Of a stretch of 64,000 nt of DNA, positions 56,695 to 64,000 are shown piece by piece (position 1 is the first letter of the stretch; every line of letters begins with the position of its first letter). The position numbers and the translations under genes were made by a program. The stretch is from NCBI RefSeq assembly GCF_023278565.1, contig NC_064672.1, forward strand, positions 5,084,001-5,148,000. Reading direction: 5' to 3'. The stretch comes from Colletotrichum lupini (lineage: Eukaryota; Ascomycota; Sordariomycetes; Glomerellales; Glomerellaceae). A model generated the notes under the pieces. It ran no database searches and had not been told where the DNA came from. It worked only from the letters and a program-made list of their open reading frames with translations.

Positions 56695-57489
56695 ATGCCA
56701 ACATACGTAGTCACCGGCGCCAGAGCCGGCATCGGCTTGGAATACATCAACCAACTAAGCAAATCCCCCTCCAACACAGTCATCGCCCTCGTCCGCTCCA
56801 CCGCCCCTTCCACAGGCCTCTCGGCCCTCGAAGCCATCCAATCCTCCAGCACCGCCACGACGCACATCCTCGAATGCGACGTCTCCTCCGAGGCATCCAT
56901 CGCCGCGCTCCCCGGCCGGCTGTCAGCAGCCCTCCAAGAGAGCCACGGGACGCCGGCTAAAGTGGACTTTCTCATCAACAACGCCGCGACGCTGCAATTT
57001 GCGCACCAGACGAGCTTGACGCTTGATAAGGCAGGGCTGGACGTGCACATGGAGACCAACGTCCTCGGCCCGGCGAGGATGGTGCAGGTCTTGCTACCCT
57101 TCCTGACAGCCGAGGGCGATAGCGAGGAGGACGGTGTGGATGCTGCTGGCGAGGGCGCGGAGAGGATCGCCGCGGTCGTCGCCAACATCACCTCCGGCGC
57201 GGGCAGCCTGAGCTGGACCAGCGACGGCCGCGTCGGGATGCTGGCGGGCTACTCCATCAGCAAGGCGGCGCTGAACATGCTGACGGTGCATCAGGCGCGG
57301 GAGCTAAGGGGCCAGGGGATCGTCGCGGTGGCTATCGATCCGGGTCATGTCAAGACTGATTCTGGTGGGCCTGGGGCGACGGTTGAGGTGGAGGATAGTG
57401 CGGGGGGTGTATTGGATCTGCTAGCTGGGCTCAAGAGCGCTGATGGCGGGAAGTTCTTTTTGTATAATGGGACGTCTGTCCCGTGGTAG
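56695..57489 (+). CDS. Short-chain dehydrogenase/reductase, carbonyl-reductase-like
   Basis: Single exon, 264 aa; start at AGCCATGCCA (another Met lies four codons upstream). VVTGARAGIGLEYINQL holds the TGxxxGIG cofactor loop (residues 7-13), DFLINNAA is the NNAG-type motif, ITSGAGSLSW carries the catalytic Ser, and YSISKAALNML the catalytic Tyr and Lys. ETNVLGPARMVQVLLPFL and AIDPGHVKTDSGGPGAT match small C-factor/sniffer-type SDRs. The segment GDSEEDGVDAAGEGAE is an acidic insertion. Substrate unknown. It is GC-rich, in contrast to the A+T-rich flank to its right. Confidence 0.88.
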   Translation: MPTYVVTGARAGIGLEYINQLSKSPSNTVIALVRSTAPSTGLSALEAIQSSSTATTHILECDVSSEASIAALPGRLSAALQESHGTPAKVDFLINNAATLQFAHQTSLTLDKAGLDVHMETNVLGPARMVQVLLPFLTAEGDSEEDGVDAAGEGAERIAAVVANITSGAGSLSWTSDGRVGMLAGYSISKAALNMLTVHQARELRGQGIVAVAIDPGHVKTDSGGPGATVEVEDSAGGVLDLLAGLKSADGGKFFLYNGTSVPW

Positions 57490-58375
57490 TCCTTTTGTGA
57501 TCTTTGCACAGGAAGCTGGATAATGGCTTCTCCTGAGACTTGACCTGCTATCTCATTTTGAGTGGTTTCACTATTATATCCTACTCTGGATATGCGAGCA
57601 ACCGAGAATTTTGTGGGGGGTTTAAGCAGCATTCTCGGTCTGGATCTATAACATGTTTACTGTGATTCTCGAGAGGGACGGTCATCGACCTGATTATTTC
57701 TACATGACAATGGAGAACACTATGTTTTATCTTCAATCTGCCTTTTAGAATAAGTGGCCTCAGATTTTGGAAAGACAATAGGCCTGTTTACTTCACTCAA
57801 TATCTATAGAGAAAGTCATTCAGAGACGTGCTATCAAAATTTCAATCATGCGTTCTAAAAGCTTAATATCTTGAGTTCTTACTGACTTGTTTCTTAAAAC
57901 TAACGGTTCCCACTTCAAAATTTCGCAGATTTGTTGCACCTTCCCTTATAATAATAAATAGGTACGTTATGGAAATTGTGCTTGAGAAACCGGGACCTAT
58001 AGTACAATTCGTTAATCGTCCCTCTGTTCTAGTTATTAAATTCTTCTCGTATTCTTTGTAAGCTTCGTTTCTATTATTCAAAGTAATCATTCTAGGATAC
58101 GCGATATTCAAGGATAAAATAAAAGAGAACCACTGGACAGATTTTGATTATATAAACTTCACTCGGGACATCTAATTCCATTCATATCATATATCAAAAG
58201 CAAATTTGATATACGTAGGCACCTCTACCGTCCTCGAACGAAAGATACCGAGAAAGAGTTGAGTAGGTAAGCAGGGAGGAAGGAAACGTCCCTGATTCGT
58301 TTCCTTCCACCACGACCCGAATACACACTTGAATACGGACCCGAATACACACCCGGATACACCACAACCGAAACC
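57490..58375. other. A+T-rich intergenic DNA
   Basis: Moderately A+T-rich (57700-58200) but not RIP-extreme. No gene supported; the 82-codon minus frame at 57863-58111 has no domain. Confidence 0.45.
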
Positions 58376-58615
58376 CATATAGACCCCCTCAACTCCATTC
58401 CCGTCACCAGCCAGCAGGCGCCCCCTTAGGGGTCAGGTCAAAACTGGCTGGGTGGTGGAGTGGTTGAAGTCCACGAACAGCCTATTCGGTGAAGGCTTTG
58501 AGAGTTCCCGTGTTCGAGTCCCAGCATGTGCACCCAGAGATGTAGCCCCCATTCGCCACCGGGGGGGTGAACTCTTTTGTAGTTTTGATATCTCTCTTTT
58601 TATTTTTATTTTTTT
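58376..58615 (+). repeat. tRNA-like SINE-type repeat, copy 2
   Basis: Second copy, 11.4 kb from the first and in the same orientation. A box TGGTGGAGTGG (58453-58463), B box GTTCGAGTCC (58512-58521), acceptor-like pair CTGGGTG (58448-58454) with CACCCAG (58531-58537), a short GGA/TCC D-stem, then GAGATGTAGCCCCC, seven Gs, GTGAACTCTTTT and the T-rich tail CTCTTTTTATTTTTATTTT, which could terminate polymerase III. The A-box region resembles the D arm of tRNA-Ser/Leu. The fold is degenerate, so it is not a working tRNA. Confidence 0.72.
58453..58521 (+). promoter_or_regulatory. RNA polymerase III type 2 promoter-like A and B boxes, copy 2
   Basis: Same A and B box sequences as copy 1, 48 bp apart, a spacing within the range used by tRNA genes. 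Confidence 0.6.
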
Positions 58616-59058
58616 AACCCTCGGTATATAGCAACTCGTACAAGCACTCGCACAATTTCCTCAGTACTGCTTTCCCACCGCGCAAATGCCCGCCGTGCCT
58701 TCCTCGGCAAGGCCATGATGAATAGGAGTTAAGAAGGAGAGAAGACGAAGCCACCCGGTTGGATACGCAGAATCCAGACACATACGTCAGTTCTGTGTGA
58801 CACCATCTATGCCCACGTGCCTCTCTTCCTTACAAGTCACATCACAAATTGTTAAATGTTAAGGACCATTGGATTAACTGGCTTAGCCACACTTGGGCTG
58901 CTTGGTAACATTATCATACGAAAGTAGACGCTAAGGGCTACTCAGAGTATCCTACACACTTCTTCTCTAAAGGGGGCCGTTTCTAGGCCCCCGACATACA
59001 ACTCGCAAAGAAAATAACCCTCCAATCAACGAAGCTTGCGTGCGATGCGCGGCAGCTT
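58616..59058. other. Flank of repeat copy 2 and 3' region of the bromodomain gene
   Basis: No gene recognised. Confidence 0.4.
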
Positions 59059-62000
59059 CTAGTTCCTCGTGCCCACGCGTCGTCTCCTTGTTGAAGAGGT
59101 TATATCTGCGTCGCCCGCCAACTCATCAACGTCGTCTTCCGCCATTGGTGTATCTTCACCTGTAGCGACGCTAGCCGGCCTCGTGTTCCCAGAGTTCGAG
59201 GGAGCTTGACCTGTGCGCTCCTTCTCCGCGTTACGGAGCTCTCCTATAATCTTCTCGACCTCCATAGACATCATCCTCGTAGAACGCACCACGGCGTCCT
59301 CGTCAACCTCATACCCCACTACGTCAGCCCCATCCGCAGCACTGCCGCCCTTCATGAAAGCCGGACCGGGCCCGCGACTCGGGTCCAGATTGTACATGAT
59401 GGCGTTCGAGAACATATGAACAAGCTCTCGTTCGAGCTGAGCGCTGTTGATGATGCTCTTTGGTGGCACCAGATCGTCACTGACTGGCAGAAGAACAGAC
59501 CCTGTGCCTGGGTCACCGTCTGGCAAGGCCTTGGCGGCCTCAGTAGCTGCTCTGTTGCCATGTGTGATGGCTGCACGAATAGACTTGATGTCTTGCGGCT
59601 GAATGATCAGAGTCTTGTAACCAGGGGCGTCTCGCTCTCGAATGGGATTCGCAAATTGGTTTGCAAACCTGTGAGCACCAATCTGATCAAGCGCAGCAGC
59701 ACTTACACGACCAAACTGGCGTGTCCATAGCACGTGAGTCGGGGCTGTTGGCGGTGCGAGTGGCTCGGTTGGAGTATCCTGACGTTTGCGCTTATGAGCA
59801 AGCCGGGATGACACACTACTAGGTGTAATCATGTTGCGCCGACTTGGCACGCTTTCGTCAGCAGTTGTATCGCCCGTGTCATCTTGCGGTTTCGGTGTCG
59901 CTCTAGGAGTAACTCTAGGAGTGGCGTTCTCGTCCTTAATTCTGGGCGCCAGCTCATGGTGATCCATTGATAACTCGTCAGTTTGTGACGTGACTGACTG
60001 ACTTCGTCGCGTACCCGCAACCGAAGGTGTGCTGTCGGCACGGACCTTGTGCGCGCTGCGTGGGGGTCGGCCTCGGCCTCTAGGGCCGGGAGTCTTGGTC
60101 TCTGACTTCGGCACTGGAATGGGTACGGGTGTCGGCTTGGGACTGGGCTTTCGCGGTGCTTGTGTAGGTGTAGGCGCAGGCGGCAACGGCGCAACTTGCT
60201 GCACAGGGCTCAGTGGTTCAAAGGCGGGACTAGCAACCTCCTTGTCTGATGCACCCGGCCGAGGGGTCGAAGGCGTAGAAGTCACGGTCCACTTAGTTCC
60301 GGAGCCAGTAAGAAGGAAGCTGGGAGGCGCTGTGATAGGCGTCTGTGGCAGTGGGATAGGGGTGTTGGCGGCCCGTTGTGCCGGAGGTGCAGCAGCAGCA
60401 GCAGCAACTTGCGAAACCAGGTGAGGAGGAATAGCAGGCCGGGGTTGTTGCTTGTTGAAGGGAGGGCTCACGCGCCTTTGAGCATCATTTGGCTTAGCAT
60501 TCGGCTGGGATGGCGCAGGGGCTGGGGCCGGAGCTGGCGTAGGGCTGAATTGTTGCTGTGCATAGGGGGAAGGGTGAGGTTGCTGCCATCTTGGAGGAAC
60601 GACCGTCTGCCCTGAAGCACCAGCGGATGGGGTAGGTGATGCTGCAGCAATAGGTCGTGGCTGCTGAACGGTATGTGGCCGCGCAGAAGGCGTAACCGAC
60701 GGGCCTGGTGGGCGGCCTCTGCGCGGTAGGTTCCCAGAGCTCTCTGAGGGCTCCTTGGTCGGCGTTGAGTGGGCTGGAGCCACCAACTGTCCCTTTGGCT
60801 GAGGCTGAGGCTGAGGTGTCGGGGGTTGGTGATGCTTTTGAGGCTGAGGCTGATTCTGGTTTTTGACTGGTGTCTGAGTCTGGGGTTGAATATGAATGTG
60901 AGCCTGAGCCTGAGCCTGACCTTGAGCCTGCGTGTGAGCCTGAGCCTGAGCCTGCGGGTGAGATTGGGCCTGCCCTTGGGGCTGAGGGTGACCTTGGGGT
61001 TGAGGGGCTACCAGCACCGGCTGGGGTTGCTGCGAGTATCTCTGTGCCTGATTTGCTTGCATTGGAACATGAGGAGGCTGCGGAGGACCATGGTATTGCC
61101 CTGTTGGTTGAGGATACCATTGAGCAGGATGATGTGCCTGATTCGGGGTAGAAGGTGCAGGAGGTGTTGAGGTTTGAGCTGGCATAGGGCGGCCCTGTGG
61201 TTGAAGTGCCGGTGCCGCAGGCTGATATGGCTTTTCCCACTTCAGAGTGCCCGGAGTCGAGGGTTGAGCGGGCGTCCCTGGCGTTGGAATCCGAGTTTTG
61301 GGTATGTTTTCCGGCCGTGGTGATATTGCCGGCAGAGGGACCGGCGATGTCGACTGACCGGGCCGAACTGGCGGATGCCCAGCACCAGTAGGGGGCTGCA
61401 AGACCTGACCGGCACTATTGGGGGGCTTCAGATTCTGATGCTGCTGGGCATCTGGCCCGCTAGCGGGTGCCGTAACAGATGCCCCGGCAGCAGACACAGC
61501 TTGCGCCGGAGGCACCGTAGGTGATTGCTGAAACGCGCCTGCCGGCGGAGCTACATCTCGTCTTGCTGGCGCAGGCTGTAGGGCCGGTGGTGGAGCTGGC
61601 GCAACGGTCGTTGGTGGCCGTGGGAGCGCTTGAGGCTGCAGTGGTACATGTCTCGGAATCGGTACTGGAGTCTGCGTCGGAACGGAGCCTTGTCCATTCG
61701 CAGGCCTGATCGGTCGCGGAGTCTCAACGGGAGGCGTTGGGGTCGATCGCTTGGCTTGATTTTGAGATGCGACCTGGCCGGGCGTGGAATTCAAAGAGGG
61801 GACCGGTACAGGTGTCGGGACAGGCTTTGGCGCTGAAGACCCATTTGGTGCGACTGGACGGGGTGTGTTCGCCTTGGCTCGATCGATCGCCTCTTGCGTT
61901 TCAAGAATCTTGATATCTCTGGCGAGCGTCTCGATGCGCCGTTCATCTTCCTTGATGTCCCTGACGATATTTTCCTTATATCTTGCATAGAGTCGATCCA

Positions 62001-62418
62001 CCAACGCGGGGAACCTATGTGACTGCTCCTTGACCTCCTTAAGCGTAGGTAGTGGTGGATGACTGAGCTTGCGTTTCTTCAATGTTGGCGACGCGCCATC
62101 GGCCTTATCGGTCGTCGCATTCTCGATCCTCAACTCTTCCTGCAGCAGGTGCAGGAAGAGTTGTCGAAGCGCATCCGGGCTCAGTCGTTTAGCATCGTAT
62201 GTCTTGTCATCTTTGATTAACGAGTTGTTGACGAGAAGATCCGAGACCTTGACGAAGGCAGTGGCTTCGACGCCGTGCTTAAGGATGGCTTGGAACAGAA
62301 ACAAGGACTCGAGAGGAGTGTAGGCGGCCGGATTATTCATGCCCCAAAGCCCACCTCGCCAGTGATCGAGGGAGCCGTCGCGTCTCGGGAGAAGGTGGAT
62401 GGGCGCCAGGGTCTGCAT
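59059..62418 (-). CDS. BRD8/Bdc1-like bromodomain protein, probable NuA4 subunit
   Basis: Long frame of up to 1119 aa. Met at 62418 is the first; Met27 at 62340 (MNNPAAYTPLESLFLFQAIL) begins the conserved part and may be the true start, because a 5' intron with GTACGT donor, TCTAAC branch and ATGCAG acceptor would remove the first ATG. N-terminal 120 residues are a SANT-like/BRD8 N-terminal helical region, then a coiled coil (about 130-180). A long Pro/Gln/Ala-rich disordered middle (about 185-880) includes an extreme Gln-Pro-Ala-His tract (about 476-540). The C-terminal bromodomain (about 905-1045) reads IGAHRFANQFANPIRE and MFSNAIMYNLDP with the acetyl-lysine-binding Asn. BRD8 in animals and Bdc1 in fission yeast sit in NuA4 acetyltransferase; that role is inferred. 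Confidence 0.82.
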   Translation of the reverse strand: MQTLAPIHLLPRRDGSLDHWRGGLWGMNNPAAYTPLESLFLFQAILKHGVEATAFVKVSDLLVNNSLIKDDKTYDAKRLSPDALRQLFLHLLQEELRIENATTDKADGASPTLKKRKLSHPPLPTLKEVKEQSHRFPALVDRLYARYKENIVRDIKEDERRIETLARDIKILETQEAIDRAKANTPRPVAPNGSSAPKPVPTPVPVPSLNSTPGQVASQNQAKRSTPTPPVETPRPIRPANGQGSVPTQTPVPIPRHVPLQPQALPRPPTTVAPAPPPALQPAPARRDVAPPAGAFQQSPTVPPAQAVSAAGASVTAPASGPDAQQHQNLKPPNSAGQVLQPPTGAGHPPVRPGQSTSPVPLPAISPRPENIPKTRIPTPGTPAQPSTPGTLKWEKPYQPAAPALQPQGRPMPAQTSTPPAPSTPNQAHHPAQWYPQPTGQYHGPPQPPHVPMQANQAQRYSQQPQPVLVAPQPQGHPQPQGQAQSHPQAQAQAHTQAQGQAQAQAHIHIQPQTQTPVKNQNQPQPQKHHQPPTPQPQPQPKGQLVAPAHSTPTKEPSESSGNLPRRGRPPGPSVTPSARPHTVQQPRPIAAASPTPSAGASGQTVVPPRWQQPHPSPYAQQQFSPTPAPAPAPAPSQPNAKPNDAQRRVSPPFNKQQPRPAIPPHLVSQVAAAAAAPPAQRAANTPIPLPQTPITAPPSFLLTGSGTKWTVTSTPSTPRPGASDKEVASPAFEPLSPVQQVAPLPPAPTPTQAPRKPSPKPTPVPIPVPKSETKTPGPRGRGRPPRSAHKVRADSTPSVAGTRRSQSVTSQTDELSMDHHELAPRIKDENATPRVTPRATPKPQDDTGDTTADESVPSRRNMITPSSVSSRLAHKRKRQDTPTEPLAPPTAPTHVLWTRQFGRVSAAALDQIGAHRFANQFANPIRERDAPGYKTLIIQPQDIKSIRAAITHGNRAATEAAKALPDGDPGTGSVLLPVSDDLVPPKSIINSAQLERELVHMFSNAIMYNLDPSRGPGPAFMKGGSAADGADVVGYEVDEDAVVRSTRMMSMEVEKIIGELRNAEKERTGQAPSNSGNTRPASVATGEDTPMAEDDVDELAGDADITSSTRRRRVGTRN

Positions 62419-64000
62419 CTCAGACGTTAGACAAGTGTCATCTTATCAAGACGTCGCAAGGCTGAGAGTCGCGCGTCGCGGGACGTACTGACAGCCTCTA
62501 TGAGGAGCTCTTGGTGGGCCGAGGCATCTACTTGCACGCGTTCAGGGGTAGGAAGCGGTGGCTATCGGGAGCCACTCGTTGTCGCGCGCAATAGTCGTGT
62601 CGTATGGATGGTGTTTTTTCGTCTGCTCGCCGATTTCGGTCACGTGATGCAATATGTTTGGAGGTGGAATTTTTGCTAGTATTGCTTGCAGGCGGGCCGC
62701 TGGGCGGTCGATGAAATTTTTTGTTGGTCGACTGGCAAGGTTTGGAGAGAAGATGGGGAATTGAGAACGGAATCTGGAGCACGCGGCGGGCGGGACGAAC
62801 CAAGGACGCAGTGCCGCAGTGCAGGACAGCGTATCAGCTTGGAGGCAGGCGAGGCTGAGGTTTTGGGTCGTATCACGTGGTTTTGGTGTACATCCGGGGA
62901 TCATGCTTGGCCGCAGCTTTAGTCAAGCATCCAATGACAATGGTACCTGTCCGTCAAGGTTCCATGCTCTCAGCGACGTGCAGCCAGTCCGATGCAGATA
63001 AGAATGAGGCGCCAAGGCATCAGTGAAAGGCAGGGGGAAGGTGCACAGGGAGAGAAGACCGGGGCTGCTTGCGGCCCGCCAGCGCTTCTGTTAGCCTCAG
63101 GTCGTCTTAGCCAGAAAACGGAGACCGGTCCAGGAAACTGCAGGCTCGAAGCCGGACTTGAAGAAAGCGTGGCAATTGGCAACTGGCAAGCACGGCGTCG
63201 TCTTGTCGGTGGTGAGGCGGGCAGGCTGCAGGAGTCAATGTACCTATCCCCTGTTTCCTCGTTTCCTTAGTCAGACCGATCGGTCCCGTTAATTTTTTTT
63301 CTCCTTCACAGTTCCCCATGTCAAAATAGGAGAAAGCTGAGCTGGCAGAGAAGCAATCCACATGGAAGCATTCCGTCCAATCGTCTCCATCAATCCCTCT
63401 TCCCGGTCTCCCGGTCTCCCGGCCTCCCGTTATTGGGGCCCCGAAGCTTGCGGAATCGTATCCTAGCCCGAATGTTCTCCTCGTCGAAGACTTTGGTACC
63501 GCCGGCTCCATCTGGGAAACATTCTCAGCTATGCGGCGTATCTGATGGTCCAAGTGAAAGAAGGCCTTGCAGCATTCAGGTTGCGCGCAAACGTCTCAGT
63601 GTAACAGAGCTGGCAGCTTCCCAGACCGGCCTCGCCGCCCTGAGTTTGAGATGCTGCCGGTACGAGTAAGGACGCTGTGACGTCTGTTCGAAGATACTTG
63701 AAGTTCGGTACTTTCTTCGAGATGACAACATCGCCTCTCAGCCACCATCCGGGCTTGTTGCATGTGTCCAGCCATTGTCCATTCTCGGCCGGCCAGTTTA
63801 GCGCTCCAGCTGAACTAACAAGAGGCAATTGCTTCAGGTACGCAGTCGAGACGAAGGGCATGCTGATAAAAGGAGAACTATATCAACTATCAATTGCACA
63901 CAAGGGCCAAAGAGGCAAAAATGCATGCCTCTCTCCCTTATCAAGGATGGCGAAAATTTATATTGGCTGTCGTGGGCCGTATCCATAGATCTGCCCCGTC
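62419..64000. other. Promoter of the bromodomain gene and right-edge DNA
   Basis: No confident gene in the last 1.6 kb. A minus-strand frame starting at 63861 (110 codons, to 63529) and another overlapping it (63107-63553) show no recognisable domain. They could be exons of a small gene, but I cannot support a model. Right edge may hold the flank of a gene outside the window. Confidence 0.35.

Noticed and set aside
63107..63861. Overlapping minus-strand frames near the right edge
   Set aside because: No recognised domain and no supported splice model, although a small gene cannot be excluded.
1..64000. CRISPR arrays, bacterial operons, ribosome binding sites, secondary-metabolite backbone genes
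   Set aside because: None seen; the DNA is eukaryotic nuclear and no polyketide or peptide synthetase signature occurs.

Overview
The window is nuclear DNA from a filamentous ascomycete, most likely a Sordariomycete. Genes are interrupted by short (50-207 nt) GT-AG introns with CTAAC/CTGAC-like branch sites. Start sites have CACAATG/GCCATG contexts. Gene order is a housekeeping mix without operons, and GC-rich genic DNA is broken by two extremely A+T-rich blocks with the TpA excess and CpA/TpG depletion typical of repeat-induced point mutation (RIP). The species cannot be named from sequence alone.

Layout. 1-1.34 kb: RIP-degraded block with a sharp edge. 2.6-5.7 kb: SOG2-like leucine-rich repeat protein of the RAM network. 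6.9-7.8 kb: Hsp31/HchA-type DJ-1 family protein. 8.1-9.15 kb: DUF1993 gene followed in frame by a relic of a Pfs (nucleoside phosphorylase) domain. 10.1-12.4 kb: BLOC-1-like coiled-coil protein convergent with the enoyl-CoA reductase TSC13. 14.0-15.2 kb: unrecognised 405-aa protein. 16.06-16.85 kb: a 788-bp element with terminal inverted repeats and a RIP-like core. 17.3-22.6 kb: SCD6/LSM14 (mRNA decay and translation) and RQC1/TCF25 (ribosome quality control). 23.6 kb: copper chaperone ATX1. 26.1-27.0 kb: GNAT acetyltransferase. 28.0-30.06 kb: divergent 40S pair RPS5 and RPS25. 34.7-35.3 kb: small coiled-coil protein. 36.3-37.8 kb: secreted aspartic protease. 39.6-42.7 kb: ER chaperone LHS1/GRP170. 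44.0-46.0 kb: SDR oxidoreductase and cis-CaaD-like tautomerase. 47.9-51.9 kb: plasma-membrane/vacuolar-type Ca2+-ATPase. 56.7-57.5 kb: second SDR. 59.06-62.4 kb: BRD8/Bdc1-like bromodomain protein, probably of NuA4.

Most genes serve core functions: translation and mRNA fate (SCD6, RQC1, RPS5, RPS25), secretory-pathway lipid and protein handling (TSC13, LHS1), metal and Ca2+ homeostasis (ATX1, Ca2+-ATPase) and morphogenesis (SOG2). Accessory content is the Hsp31-like protein, protease, SDRs, tautomerase and mobile-element debris.

The most unusual observations are an RPS25 gene model that needs a two-nucleotide coding exon, a pair of dispersed tRNA-like repeats with RNA polymerase III A and B boxes, and the inverted-repeat element with intact ends and a destroyed core. 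Also notable are a 16-bp palindrome overlapping a TTAGGGTT telobox between the two ribosomal protein genes, and an aspartic protease with a DTAS rather than DTGS first catalytic motif. I saw no clearly new multi-gene system.
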